Below, one piece after another: positions 34,753 to 44,676 of a DNA stretch of 64,000 nucleotides. How positions within the stretch are numbered: position 1 is the first letter of the stretch; every line of letters starts with the position of its first letter. Source of the DNA: an uncultured Bacteroidota bacterium. GTDB taxonomy: Bacteria > Bacteroidota > Bacteroidia > Flavobacteriales > Flavobacteriaceae. Where the stretch lies: contig CACNQJ010000001.1 of NCBI GenBank assembly GCA_902622575.1, forward strand, positions 133,481 through 197,480, in the 5' to 3' direction. A program made the position numbers and the translations under genes. The notes beneath the pieces are model-generated. The model saw only the letters and a program-made list of their open reading frames with translations. It ran no database searches and was not told the origin of the DNA.

Positions 34753-35244
34753 ATGAAGAAAACAATTTTAGTGATGTTGGTTATTATATTGGCATCCTGC
34801 TCTGGTCCTCAACAAAATCCAGACTTTGAAAAAAATGTTGATTTAGCAAAAAATTATTTTGCAACTTTTATCACTGAAGATATAGATGCAACAGCAGCTT
34901 TAATTTCAGATGATGTCGAATGGCAAGGGTGTTTTTATGGAAGTCCTGTTATGAATAAAGAAGAAGCCGTTGAATATTCCAAAGGTTGGCATGCCGCCAT
35001 GGAAAATATTTCTTACACTGCTGAAAACTATTTACCTGGTGTAGATCCTGAAACTGGCTTGTTAAATGGTAGCGTAAGGACCTATGGAACCTGGACAGGA
35101 ACAAATACTGCAAGTGGTAAAGACTTTGAAATATTAATGTACCATTATTTTACATTTAATGAAGATGGTAAAATTATTAATGCAGGTGATTTTGGTGACG
35201 CGACTGGTCTTTTAATGGCTGTTGCTGCTGATCAGGATATGTAA
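34753..35244 (+). CDS. NTF2-like/SnoaL-fold lipoprotein
   Basis: Lipoprotein of 163 aa: signal peptide with lipobox ILASC (Cys16). The rest is one NTF2-like cone fold: LAKNYFATFITEDIDATAALISDDVEWQG, then KGWHAAMENISYTAEN and the sheet MYHYFTFNEDGKIINAGDFGD. Such proteins bind small ligands or act as isomerase-like enzymes; the ligand is unknown. It faces, across a shared terminator, a secreted protein with two domains of the same fold. Confidence 0.78.
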   Translation: MKKTILVMLVIILASCSGPQQNPDFEKNVDLAKNYFATFITEDIDATAALISDDVEWQGCFYGSPVMNKEEAVEYSKGWHAAMENISYTAENYLPGVDPETGLLNGSVRTYGTWTGTNTASGKDFEILMYHYFTFNEDGKIINAGDFGDATGLLMAVAADQDM

Positions 35245-35262
35245 AATTAATTTTTTATAAAT

Positions 35263-35290
35263 AAAAACCCTCTCACTCGAGAGGGTTTTT
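35263..35290. terminator. Strong bidirectional intrinsic terminator
   Basis: Hairpin CCCTCTC-ACTC-GAGAGGG flanked by five A upstream and seven T downstream, located between two convergent genes. It works as a classic intrinsic terminator in both directions. Confidence 0.92.
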
Positions 35291-35299
35291 TTGTTTTAT

Positions 35300-36235
35300 C
35301 TACTCATAAACCTTTTGGCCATTCCAAGCTTCAAAATGTCTAACGATTTTTCCATCACTATCAAATCCGTGATTAAACATAACTGGAAAAACAATATCTT
35401 TTCCATCTGACTTTCTTTTTACATCAACTCTCCACCAGGACTGAACAAAATTCATTCCTGAGTCAACCTCATAATATTTTATGTTCCAATTATCCATAGA
35501 TTTAATTTCAAAGTTATTATGAAAACTTTCAAATCCATTTTTTAAATCTTCCAGGTTGAGAGGATCATTCCCCCAATCATTAAAAAGTCCATTAACAACC
35601 ACATTTTCATGATAGTCAGTCATCATATTTTCTTTATCATTTCTTTCTAGAGCTTCAGCAAACTTTCTTACTGTATTAATGTTTGGATGATGAGAAAATA
35701 TCTTACCATCTTCCAACATTCTTTGACTTTTGTTCGTTTCCGTGTAAGGAGCTTGATTTCTGTAAACTCTTGCAAAAGCAACTTGATTATCCTTATTAAC
35801 TACGTATTGAACATGTCTTGGATTAGTATAGTCTATACCTGTTGTACCACCAACCATTGACCAAATTTCCCAACTATATACCCAAGTTACACCAGCAAAA
35901 TCTTCATCTTTATATTCAACTGCATCTGGATAGCTATTAGCACTTTTATTTACATTAAAATATCTATTATTTTCATGAATACTTTGTACTGTTTGGATAA
36001 GACCTGCCTTTGTTTGTGGTTCAAGGTCTTTATTGAACTGATCACCCCACATGCCTCTAAAATTGTCCGATAATATATTGTTCAATGCATCAGCATCATT
36101 GGAGTTCATTGCCTCGTGTAAGTTTTCTATAACTTTTATTGCAGGATGGTCTATATACATATTACCATTTTTTTTCTTTTGTCCTACAGATATTAATGTT
36201 ACTAGAAAAGCTAAAATTGTTAATTTAATTTTCAT
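35300..36235 (-). CDS. Secreted protein with two NTF2-like domains
   Basis: Exported protein of 311 aa with signal peptide (LTILAFLVTLISVGQ). Two NTF2-like halves can be read: the first (about 30-160) contains VIENLHEAMNSNDADALNNILSDNFRG, the second (about 190-311) contains VRKFAEALERNDKENMMTDYHENVVVNG and ends FNHGFDSDGKIVRHFEAWNGQ. The second half resembles SnoaL-type proteins. No catalytic residue can be assigned. It has no operon partner and shares the terminator with the single-domain lipoprotein gene opposite. Confidence 0.78.
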   Translation of the reverse strand: MKIKLTILAFLVTLISVGQKKKNGNMYIDHPAIKVIENLHEAMNSNDADALNNILSDNFRGMWGDQFNKDLEPQTKAGLIQTVQSIHENNRYFNVNKSANSYPDAVEYKDEDFAGVTWVYSWEIWSMVGGTTGIDYTNPRHVQYVVNKDNQVAFARVYRNQAPYTETNKSQRMLEDGKIFSHHPNINTVRKFAEALERNDKENMMTDYHENVVVNGLFNDWGNDPLNLEDLKNGFESFHNNFEIKSMDNWNIKYYEVDSGMNFVQSWWRVDVKRKSDGKDIVFPVMFNHGFDSDGKIVRHFEAWNGQKVYE

Positions 36236-36345
36236 TTTGTTTTATTTTGGTTAAGTTTTTAAAATTAAGAAAAAATAATTTTTTTAATTGTAGAACTATA
36301 ATTCAAAATTAGAAATTTGGCATTCATTTTGTTAAAAATTAATCA

Positions 36346-37473
36346 ATGAATATTTTTGATTCAATACCCATTAAGGGATGGTCTTTTGGAGTTTTTAAAG
36401 AAAAAAACATAACACCCTTTGAAAAGCTATTCGAAATATTTAAAGAGCTCATTACTTATACGTCTGGAGATTTTGATGAAGCTATAGATTGGTTAAGACA
36501 ACTTGATAAAGAGTATGTTCTTACTGATGAAAATTATACAATTGATGATTTTATTGAAGATTTATTAAATAAAGGTTTTATCACTGCTGAAATATCACCT
36601 GAAGGTGATAAGTCATTCAATAAGATTTCAGCAAAAATGGAGAAAGCGCTTCGAAAGTTTGCTCTCAAAAAGATATTTGGACAAATTAAAAAGTCAAGAT
36701 CTGGAAATCATAAATCAAAATATTTAGGAAATGATGATGATGATAATAACGATTACAAAAATTATCAATATGGTGATCGAGTTGATAAAATTATAGTTAG
36801 TGAAAGTTTAAAGAATATGTATACAAGAACTGGCTCAGACGAGTTAGATCTTATTTCAGATGATATTGTTGTAAAAAACTCATCCCATAACTCCCAAATG
36901 AGTACTATATTGATGATAGATATAAGCCATAGTATGATTTTGTATGGAGAAGACAGAATTACACCGGCTAAAAAAGTTGCAATGGCACTCGCAGAGCTAA
37001 TTATTACACGTTATCCTAAAGATACCCTTGATATATTAGTCTTTGGAAATGATGCTAAAATTATTCCTTTAAAACAACTACCTTATTTAAAAGTAGGCCC
37101 ATATCACACAAACACTGTTGCTGGATTACAACTAGCGATGGATATACTAAAAAAGAAAAAAAATAATAATAAACAGATTTTGATGATTACCGACGGTAAG
37201 CCAAGTTGTCTTAAGCTCAGTGATGGTAGTTATTATAAAAACAGTGCAGGCTTAGATCCAAAAATTACAAATCAATGTTATAATATGGCTAAGCAAGCAA
37301 AAAAATTAAAAATTCCTATAACGACTTTTATGATAGCTAGAGATGTTTACTTACAACATTTTGTGAGAGAATTTGCTAAAGCTAACGGTGGAAAAGCTTT
37401 TTACACCGGCTTGGATAATCTTGGAGAGATGATATTTGAGGATTATGAAAGTAATAGAAAAAGAAAAATATGA
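36346..37473 (+). CDS. VWA-domain protein, partner of a MoxR-type ATPase
   Basis: A 375-aa cytoplasmic protein. N-terminal ~130 residues are helical with basic patches, then an Asp/Asn-rich linker (GNDDDDNNDYKN). The von Willebrand A domain starts near residue 190 with the MIDAS motif LMIDISHSM (DxSxS), followed by the conserved threonine region GPYHTNTVAGL and LMITDGKPS. It overlaps the downstream AAA ATPase gene by 4 bp. By analogy with MoxR/VWA and Mg-chelatase D/I pairs it is probably the substrate-recruiting partner of that ATPase. Target unknown. Confidence 0.85.
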   Translation: MNIFDSIPIKGWSFGVFKEKNITPFEKLFEIFKELITYTSGDFDEAIDWLRQLDKEYVLTDENYTIDDFIEDLLNKGFITAEISPEGDKSFNKISAKMEKALRKFALKKIFGQIKKSRSGNHKSKYLGNDDDDNNDYKNYQYGDRVDKIIVSESLKNMYTRTGSDELDLISDDIVVKNSSHNSQMSTILMIDISHSMILYGEDRITPAKKVAMALAELIITRYPKDTLDILVFGNDAKIIPLKQLPYLKVGPYHTNTVAGLQLAMDILKKKKNNNKQILMITDGKPSCLKLSDGSYYKNSAGLDPKITNQCYNMAKQAKKLKIPITTFMIARDVYLQHFVREFAKANGGKAFYTGLDNLGEMIFEDYESNRKRKI

Positions 37474-38945
37474 TGGAAAAACCTAAAATTAAAAATTTAA
37501 AAGAGCTCAAAGCTGCTGGATATAAATCTAAATCAATTAAGGATGAGTTAAGTGATAATTTATCTGAACTAATTAAGTCAGGTAAACCATCTTTTCCGAA
37601 TATACATGGGTATGAAAATACAGTAATTCCAGATCTTGAGAGAGCAATATTATCCAAACACAATATCAATTTTTTAGGATTGAGAGGCCAAGCAAAAACT
37701 CGTTTAGCTCGAATGATGGTTAAACTTCTTGATGAATGGGTTCCAATTATAAAAGGCTCTGAAATTAATGATGATCCACTGAGTCCAATTTCATCTTTAG
37801 GAAAAAAAATAATAGAAGAAGATGGAGACGGTACTAAAATAGATTGGATGCACAGAAGTGAAAGATTTTATGAAAAACTAGCTACACCTGATGTTACAGT
37901 CTCTGACCTTATTGGAGATGTTGACCCAATAAAAGCCGCAAGTCTCAAATTATCATATGCTGACGAAAGGGTTATTCATTTTGGGATGATTCCAAGAGCT
38001 AATAGATGCATATTTGTAATTAATGAATTACCGGATTTACAAGCTCGAATTCAAGTAAGTCTATTTTCCATACTTGAGGAAAAAGAGATACAGATAAGAG
38101 GATTTAAGCTGAGAATACCACTTGATCTACAATTTATATTTACTGCTAATCCTGAAGATTATACCAACAGAGGAAGTATTGTAACTCCTCTAAAGGACAG
38201 AATTGGATCACAAATTATTACTCATTACCCTCATACTTTAAGCATTGCAAAAAAAATTACTAAACAGGAATCAGATATTATACAATCAAGTGTATATATT
38301 CCTGAACTTGCGCATGACCTTATAGAGGAAATTAATTTTGCCGCTAGAAAAAGTGAATATGTAGATTTTAAAAGTGGAGTAAGTGCTAGGATGAGTATTA
38401 CAGCATTTGAAAATTTGGTTAGTACTGCAAAAAGAAGAATGCTAATAAACAATGAGGAAAAAACATCAATAAGACTTTCTGATTTTACAGGAGTCATTCC
38501 TGCAATTAATGTAAAAATAGAATTGGTATATGAGGGAGAGGAACAAGGAGCTGATCAAATTTCATTTAATTTAATTAGTGAGGGTGTAAAGACCATTTTT
38601 TTAAGATTTTTTCCTGAAATAAGTAAACTTGAAAAGCCTAATGAGATAACACCATATGACAAAATATTGAGCTGGTTTGTTGAGAATGGCACTGAATTTT
38701 TTATAGGTGATGAATTTACAAATAAAGAATATCAAGATTCTCTAGATGAAATTAAACCATTAGATGAATTAGTTAAAAAATATTGTAAGGATATTAATAA
38801 TGAGGATATTTCTTTTATTAAAGAGATTTTACTTTGGGGACTATCCTCATTCAAAAAATTGTCAAAAAATAGAATGTTAGATGGAATAGAGTTTAAAGAC
38901 TCTTTAGGCAGCTATCTAAAAAACCTGAATTCAGACCAACTTTAA
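37470..38945 (+). CDS. AAA+ ATPase of the MoxR/Mg-chelatase-I type
   Basis: Cytoplasmic AAA+ chaperone-like ATPase, 491 aa. After a helical N-terminus (LKELKAAGYKSKSIKDEL), the Walker A is LGLRGQAKTRLARMM (about residue 67), an unusual GxxGxAKT form. Walker B is RCIFVINELPDL, sensor 1 is FTANPEDYTNRG and the arginine finger region PLKDRIGSQI. LIGDVDPIKAASLKLSYADERVIHFG is the helix-2 insert found in Mg-chelatase ChlI relatives. No chelatase H subunit or porphyrin gene is nearby, so a remodelling or maturation role with the VWA partner is more likely. Confidence 0.88.
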   Translation: MMEKPKIKNLKELKAAGYKSKSIKDELSDNLSELIKSGKPSFPNIHGYENTVIPDLERAILSKHNINFLGLRGQAKTRLARMMVKLLDEWVPIIKGSEINDDPLSPISSLGKKIIEEDGDGTKIDWMHRSERFYEKLATPDVTVSDLIGDVDPIKAASLKLSYADERVIHFGMIPRANRCIFVINELPDLQARIQVSLFSILEEKEIQIRGFKLRIPLDLQFIFTANPEDYTNRGSIVTPLKDRIGSQIITHYPHTLSIAKKITKQESDIIQSSVYIPELAHDLIEEINFAARKSEYVDFKSGVSARMSITAFENLVSTAKRRMLINNEEKTSIRLSDFTGVIPAINVKIELVYEGEEQGADQISFNLISEGVKTIFLRFFPEISKLEKPNEITPYDKILSWFVENGTEFFIGDEFTNKEYQDSLDEIKPLDELVKKYCKDINNEDISFIKEILLWGLSSFKKLSKNRMLDGIEFKDSLGSYLKNLNSDQL

Positions 38946-40258
38946 AAAGAGGCTTCTATTATCTTCCCTGAAATCTTAAGGAAGTAGAGTTCTGATAATT
39001 TTGCCTCATATCTGGCAGAATTTCTTGAAAGTTTAGCATTGAGCAAGTTTAATTGTGCATTCCTAAACTCTATTGATGATACAATTCCTATATCATATTT
39101 TTCAAGATTTCTCAGAAAGTTATTATTACTTGTATTTAAACTTTGTTCTTGAACCTCAAGAATAAATAAGTTATTATTGTAGGTTTCATAAGAATTATTT
39201 AATTCTTTTTGAAACATTAAATATGCTTTTTCCTTTTCAATTTTAGAATTTTCAAGCATTACTTTAGCATTTTTATTTGCAGTTATTCTTTTACCCTGGT
39301 TAAAAATATCCCATCTCAAATTTATACCCCCAGATATTCCGTCATAAATATTTTTATTAAAAAAAGCGTATGGGTTATCATTTATGCTTTCATTCCAATC
39401 ATAAGATCCATTTAATCCAACTGTTGGTAAATATGTAGAACGTATTGATTTCAATTCAAAATCTGAAATCTCAACAGACTTAGCATAAATTTTAAGTTTG
39501 GTGTTATTTTTTGAGGCATTTTCATAAAAGTTAATTATGTTTTCTGCAGAATTATAAACAATTTCTTTATCTAAAATATAATCAGAGTTTAAGTCTATAT
39601 TCATAACTAAATTTAGATCCCTTTTAGCATTGGATAAATTTTTAACTGCATTTAGATATCTTATGCTGTCAGTGTTAACATCAACTTCAGCATTTAATAA
39701 TTCTAGTTTAGTTGATTGTCCAAAATCAAATTTTATTTTATTTCTTTCTAATCTGGATTTTGAAATTTCAAGAGAGGATTTAACAATATCTTTTTCCTCA
39801 CTCAAGCGGCAAACTTCATAAAATACTGTGTATAGTTGTAGCAATGTATTTTCAATAACTTCTTTAACTTCAAGACCCGATCTATTTGAAAGTTCTTTAG
39901 ATTTTTTGTAATTAAATTTTCTACCATTGTTGTCGAATAATATATATTCAATTGAAACATTTGAAAAACTGTTCTCACTCTTCATATTATCCAGCTTACC
40001 AGACAAATTATTTGGAGTTTCAATTTCAATGTTTTGGTTACTTTTATTAAAACCGAAACGACTACTCACTCTGGGGAGATAGCCACTATTTAAAAAACTT
40101 GCATTGTTTTTTAGAATCTCATTTTGATTCTCAGAAATCTTTATGTCAAGATTATTTTCTAAAGCCAATTTTACAGCATCATTCACTGTTAGTTTATCTT
40201 GTCCATTTGAGAGAGAAAATGAAAGTATTACAATAAATATTTTAAAACTTTCTCTCAT
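38942..40258 (-). CDS. TolC-family outer-membrane efflux channel
   Basis: Outer-membrane component of a tripartite RND pump. A signal peptide (IFIVILSFSLSNGQ) precedes LTVNDAVKLALENNLDIKISENQNEIL, the usual OEP opening. Two long coiled-coil repeats follow, with SLEISKSRLERNKIKFDFGQSTKLELLNAEVDV in the first and LRNLEKYDIGIVSSIEFRNAQLNLLNAK in the second. 438 aa, no lipobox. It overlaps the RND gene upstream by 4 bp. Its stop interlocks with that of the convergent AAA ATPase gene. Confidence 0.93.
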   Translation of the reverse strand: MRESFKIFIVILSFSLSNGQDKLTVNDAVKLALENNLDIKISENQNEILKNNASFLNSGYLPRVSSRFGFNKSNQNIEIETPNNLSGKLDNMKSENSFSNVSIEYILFDNNGRKFNYKKSKELSNRSGLEVKEVIENTLLQLYTVFYEVCRLSEEKDIVKSSLEISKSRLERNKIKFDFGQSTKLELLNAEVDVNTDSIRYLNAVKNLSNAKRDLNLVMNIDLNSDYILDKEIVYNSAENIINFYENASKNNTKLKIYAKSVEISDFELKSIRSTYLPTVGLNGSYDWNESINDNPYAFFNKNIYDGISGGINLRWDIFNQGKRITANKNAKVMLENSKIEKEKAYLMFQKELNNSYETYNNNLFILEVQEQSLNTSNNNFLRNLEKYDIGIVSSIEFRNAQLNLLNAKLSRNSARYEAKLSELYFLKISGKIIEASF

Positions 40259-43200
40259 TTTTTTCGGTTAAGTTCAACAACAGGTGATTCAACATCTCTT
40301 TTATCTAAAATTTTTCCGGTTAACAGCCAATTCCCTTTGACTTTAAAAGTATTAGTAATTGATATCAAAATTGGTAGTAAAATCAAAGTTAAGAATGTTG
40401 CATACCCTATACCATAAGCTATGGAAATAGCCATTGGTTTTAACAGCTGAGCTTGGAAGCTTTTCTCTAATATTATAGGAGCTAAACCAGCCATGGTGGT
40501 AACTGAGGTCAGAAAAATTGCTCTAAATCTTTCTCTTCCAGCTTTAAAGATAGCATCATCAAATGTCATACCTTCTCTTAAGTTTGAATTGAATTTGGAG
40601 ATAAGAACTAAGCCATCATTAACTAAAATTCCAATCAGCGCTATTATCCCAAGTAATGATATTACATTAACTGGGAAGCCATGTAGGAGATGTCCCCAAG
40701 CTACAGTAGTTAAGCTAAATGGTATTAAAAGAATGAGTAAAAATGGTTGACTGTAAGTTCTGAATGTAAAACCAATAGTTGCAAAAATTAAAAATAAAAC
40801 AAGAGGAAATACTGTGTAGGCAGATTGAATAGTTTTATTAGCCTCCCTGTATTGACCTTCAAAGGATGCTGTGATTGAAGGATACTTACTTTTAATTGTT
40901 GGGATTGTATTATTTTTTAAATCAAAAACAATATCGGCTGCACTTAAATTTGGATCAATTAAATTTGCATTAATTTGAACTTCTCTTTTACCGTCGAGAT
41001 GGTTAATAGAAACATCACCTCTTTTAACTTCGTATGTAGCAATCTCATTTAACGGAACTCTATTTCCATTCGGAGTAAGTATTTTCATTTGTTCCAAATT
41101 GTTAATGTAGGATCTAGAACTTTTATCATATCTTACCCATACTTTAATTTCATCATCACCCCTTTGAAATCTTTGAGCCTCTATCCCAAAAAATGCTGAT
41201 CTTATTTGGTACATTATTTTTGAAAAATCAAGACCAGACAAATAAGCATTTTCTTTTAATTTAACCTGAATCTCTTTTATTCCCTCAGGATCATTATTAG
41301 AAACATCAGTGAGAAGAGGATGATTTTTTAATTTAATAATTAGTTCATCTTTAGCTTTTTTTAGTTCATTTAAATTATTTGTTTCACTAAGTAGAGATAT
41401 TGAAACTGGACTTCCACCGAAATTAGCTGCATCATTTAAAGTAAATCTTTCAGCTCCAACAATCTCACCAATCTTTTCTCTCATGATATTAGCGAGCATA
41501 GTTGTTTTTATTTCATCTGGTCTCTCCTCACTATCAAGGATGTAAATTTCTAGTGATGCTGTTGATGAACCTCCAACATCTCCAAAACCTTTGAGCATTG
41601 ACATATTATCGGCTGAAAAACCAATATTTTTATTTATATATTGAATTAAATTTCTGTCGTCATTCTTCATAAATTTCTTTTCAAGTTCAAGTCCTGATTC
41701 ATATGCTTTTTTTTCTACCATTGAAATAATTGAGTCAGTAATTTTCTCATTTGTCCCCATTGGCATTTTTAGATCTACAGTTAAAATATCACTGTCTATG
41801 ACAGGAAAAAAATCAACAGGTATTATTCCGCCAATTACTGAACTCGCAGTAAGATAAAGAGCGGCAACAAAACCAGAGAGGCTAGCAAAACGATTTTTGA
41901 GTGCGAATTTTAAAGTAGGACTATATATTTTATCTCTTAGCCAGTTCATTATTTTAAATCCTCTTGCATTTATTTTTTTCATGTATTCAAAAAAGTTGAA
42001 TTTTTTTTCATCAATTTTTTTATTGCTATTTTGAAGTGCTTTAGACTTAGATAAATGTGCAGGTAAAATTATCAGGGCTTCAACCAATGATATCGTTAAT
42101 GTTAATATTACGATTAAAGCAACTTCACCAAAAAAGTCGCCAACATCTCCGTCTAAAATAATTAATGATGAAAATGCAATTATAGTTGTTATAATGGCTG
42201 AAACAATTGCAGGCATAACTTCAATCGTTCCATCAATAGCAGCGTCTTCAGGTGTTTTACCTTGTTCATAATGTCTAAATATATTTTCGGCTATGACTAT
42301 ACCATCATCTACTAAAATTCCAATAACTACAATCATTCCAAAGAGTGACATTAAATTTATAGTGATGTCAAATTCACCAGCAAATATTAGCATACCTAAA
42401 AATGAAATAGGTATACTAAATGCAACCCAAAATGCCAATCTTATATTTAAGAATAATGATAGAAAAATAAGGACAAGAAAAATACCAATACCACCGTTTT
42501 CTAAGAGTAAATTTGTTCTCTGTTGTAAGGCAATTGAATAGTCTTTTAGAACAGTTAATTTAAATCTGTTATTTGTTTCATTAAATTCATCAATATAATT
42601 ATTTATAATTTCCGCTGAATCTAAGAGATCTTCACTGTTGGTACTGGATGTAGTGATTACTACTGCAGAATTATAATCAACAAATGTAGACACAGGTGTT
42701 TCAGAAAATTGGTCACTAATTTTAGCTACATCTCCAATTCTCACAATTTTACCCTTAAGATCCTTTTTTAGGACTAAGTTTTGAAGTCCATTGGCGTAAT
42801 AATTTTTATTATTTGCTCTTATTAAAAAATCCTCCTCATTGGTCTTAATATTTCCTCCACTAACAAGAATATTAGAATTGGTAACTGCATTTACTATATC
42901 TTGAAAACTCAAGTTATAAGCCATTAAATTATTCTCGTTAATTGCAATTTCAATTTCTTCGTTTGGGAATCCAGATAAGGTAACTTGTGAAATACCATCT
43001 ATTGCTATTAAATCATCTTCAACATTTTTTGCCATGTTTTTTAATGATTTTAAATCAATTTCAGAACCACTCAGTGAAAATATAACTGTTGGTTGTTGCT
43101 CTTCAATTTTGGTGACAACAACAGGCTCGAGCGAAATTGGATAGGATGGGACTTTATCAACAGCATTTTTAATCTCAAAAAGCATAGCATCAATATCGTA

Positions 43201-43497
43201 GTTATCATCGGTTTCAATTAAAATACTTCCAGTATTTTCTCTTGATGTTGATGTAACTCTAACAACACCAGGTATACCTTTAAGATTTTCCTCGATTTTT
43301 AAAATAACACCCTCCTCAATTTCCTCAGGTGAAGCACCAGGATAATTAGCATTTATTGAAATGAATTTAGAATCAATTAATGGAAAAAATGATGATTTTA
43401 GAGAAATTATACCAGCTATACCAAACACGATAAAAAACATTATTAAAATGTTTACAGCTTTGGGATAGGTTACAAAATAGCGTATGATTTTTCTCAC
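40255..43497 (-). CDS. RND efflux transporter permease
   Basis: Inner-membrane proton-driven pump of the AcrB/MdtB class, 1,080 aa with twelve helices and two large periplasmic loops. The start KIIRYFVTYPKAVNILIMFF is TM1. The proton-relay aspartates are visible in TM4 (VIGILVDDGIVIAENIFRHYEQG), and the pseudo-repeat TM10 has ALIGILVNDGLVLISKFN. NANYPGASPEEIEEGVILKIEE is the usual porter-domain opening. One base overlaps the adaptor gene and four bases the TolC gene. Substrate range cannot be predicted. Confidence 0.95.
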   Translation of the reverse strand: MRKIIRYFVTYPKAVNILIMFFIVFGIAGIISLKSSFFPLIDSKFISINANYPGASPEEIEEGVILKIEENLKGIPGVVRVTSTSRENTGSILIETDDNYDIDAMLFEIKNAVDKVPSYPISLEPVVVTKIEEQQPTVIFSLSGSEIDLKSLKNMAKNVEDDLIAIDGISQVTLSGFPNEEIEIAINENNLMAYNLSFQDIVNAVTNSNILVSGGNIKTNEEDFLIRANNKNYYANGLQNLVLKKDLKGKIVRIGDVAKISDQFSETPVSTFVDYNSAVVITTSSTNSEDLLDSAEIINNYIDEFNETNNRFKLTVLKDYSIALQQRTNLLLENGGIGIFLVLIFLSLFLNIRLAFWVAFSIPISFLGMLIFAGEFDITINLMSLFGMIVVIGILVDDGIVIAENIFRHYEQGKTPEDAAIDGTIEVMPAIVSAIITTIIAFSSLIILDGDVGDFFGEVALIVILTLTISLVEALIILPAHLSKSKALQNSNKKIDEKKFNFFEYMKKINARGFKIMNWLRDKIYSPTLKFALKNRFASLSGFVAALYLTASSVIGGIIPVDFFPVIDSDILTVDLKMPMGTNEKITDSIISMVEKKAYESGLELEKKFMKNDDRNLIQYINKNIGFSADNMSMLKGFGDVGGSSTASLEIYILDSEERPDEIKTTMLANIMREKIGEIVGAERFTLNDAANFGGSPVSISLLSETNNLNELKKAKDELIIKLKNHPLLTDVSNNDPEGIKEIQVKLKENAYLSGLDFSKIMYQIRSAFFGIEAQRFQRGDDEIKVWVRYDKSSRSYINNLEQMKILTPNGNRVPLNEIATYEVKRGDVSINHLDGKREVQINANLIDPNLSAADIVFDLKNNTIPTIKSKYPSITASFEGQYREANKTIQSAYTVFPLVLFLIFATIGFTFRTYSQPFLLILLIPFSLTTVAWGHLLHGFPVNVISLLGIIALIGILVNDGLVLISKFNSNLREGMTFDDAIFKAGRERFRAIFLTSVTTMAGLAPIILEKSFQAQLLKPMAISIAYGIGYATFLTLILLPILISITNTFKVKGNWLLTGKILDKRDVESPVVELNRKK

Positions 43498-44606
43498 TAG
43501 TCTATAATTTTAACTTTCATTCCATCATAGACACCAGGTATGTAGGTTTTTAAAATTTTTAAACCATCTTTTAGACCCTTAACAACAACATATTCATCAT
43601 CATAGAACATGGGTTGTACATTCATGATGCCTATAGTCATATTTTCTTTAACATAGTATACGAAAGAATCATTGATAAGTAAAGATCTAGAAAGTGAGAA
43701 GCTTTGATCAATATTTCCCAGTGGAATATTTACTTCAGAATACATACCATCTTTTAAATTATTTGATTTGAATTCAATAAAAACTCTTATTGACTGAGAA
43801 CTATCATCTATTGAGTTGTTAATTCTGATTATTTTGCCTTGGTGAGTTGTGTTAAATGTCGAATTAAAAGTTACACTTTTACCAATTTCTAGCTTATCTC
43901 CATATTTAGATGGAACTGAGACTTCTAATTCAAAAATATTTGTATTGATATAGGTGCCAAGTTTTTGACCTGGCATCACTAACGTTCCTTCATTAGTGTA
44001 GGACTCAATTAAGGCACCATCAAAGGGAACTGTTACGGTGTACTTACTCAATCTTTCCTCTAAGTTTTTAACTCTGAAATATTGGGCTAAAAGTCCTTTG
44101 CCTACAATATAAAATTTCTCTTTTTGTGAGCTAGGCTCTGGCATTTTCTTAGTATTCTTGTTAATATCTAAATTTCTAAAATAATTTTCCCAATTTTTAT
44201 AATTTTCAGGATAGTCAAGCTTTATGTCTGGCAGGACTGAGGCAATTAAGTTTTGCAGCTGGCTTCTGGTTTGTTTAACATTTGCAGAAAACTCTCTAGA
44301 ATCAATCTTAATTAATACTTCACCTTTTTTGTAGTTTTGACCTGATTTAAATTCCTTCTTTGTTTTTTGAATAGTTCCTTGAACTTCACTAAATAAATCA
44401 ATTTTAAACTTCGAAGTTAAGCTTCCGTTTACCTTAACTGAAATTGGATTAGAGTTATTAAGAACCTCAGCAATTCTGACTGAGTGAATTATGTTGGTAT
44501 TGTTATTATACGACTCAGTTTCGTTGTTGATGATTAAATCAGAGATAAAGTAAGTTAATACTAATATTGTTAAGCCACCAAGAAATGAAATAATTTTTCT
44601 GTTCAT
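43497..44606 (-). CDS. RND efflux periplasmic adaptor (membrane fusion protein)
   Basis: HlyD/AcrA-type adaptor bridging the RND pump and TolC. N-terminal membrane anchor (FLGGLTILVLTYFISDLII) with no lipobox. The split lipoyl halves are KKGEVLIKIDSREFSANV and VPFDGALIESYTNEGTLV. The hairpin between them is short and proline-containing. Beta-barrel FNTTHQGKIIRINNSIDDSSQSIRVFIEF then follows. 369 aa. First gene of the adaptor-permease-TolC operon, with a TAAATTTG box 16 bases upstream. Confidence 0.93.
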   Translation of the reverse strand: MNRKIISFLGGLTILVLTYFISDLIINNETESYNNNTNIIHSVRIAEVLNNSNPISVKVNGSLTSKFKIDLFSEVQGTIQKTKKEFKSGQNYKKGEVLIKIDSREFSANVKQTRSQLQNLIASVLPDIKLDYPENYKNWENYFRNLDINKNTKKMPEPSSQKEKFYIVGKGLLAQYFRVKNLEERLSKYTVTVPFDGALIESYTNEGTLVMPGQKLGTYINTNIFELEVSVPSKYGDKLEIGKSVTFNSTFNTTHQGKIIRINNSIDDSSQSIRVFIEFKSNNLKDGMYSEVNIPLGNIDQSFSLSRSLLINDSFVYYVKENMTIGIMNVQPMFYDDEYVVVKGLKDGLKILKTYIPGVYDGMKVKIID

Positions 44607-44622
44607 ATCATTATTTGAGTTG

Positions 44623-44630
44623 CAAATTTA
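44623..44630 (-). promoter_or_regulatory. Candidate -7 box for the RND operon
   Basis: Minus-strand TAAATTTG (TAnnTTTG consensus), 16 bases before the adaptor ATG. Confidence 0.4.
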
Positions 44631-44662
44631 ATACCAAAAGACTCATGGATTGCTATTTAATT

Positions 44663-44670
44663 TATATTTG
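44663..44670 (+). promoter_or_regulatory. Candidate -7 box for the yjbQ-like gene
   Basis: TATATTTG ends three bases before the first of two consecutive ATG codons, which would make a nearly leaderless transcript. Confidence 0.4.
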
Positions 44671-44676
44671 CTGATG

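Noticed and set aside
37470-38945. AAA ATPase as a sigma-54 activator or true magnesium chelatase
   Set aside because: No GAFTGA motif or helix-turn-helix domain, and no chelatase H subunit or tetrapyrrole genes nearby.
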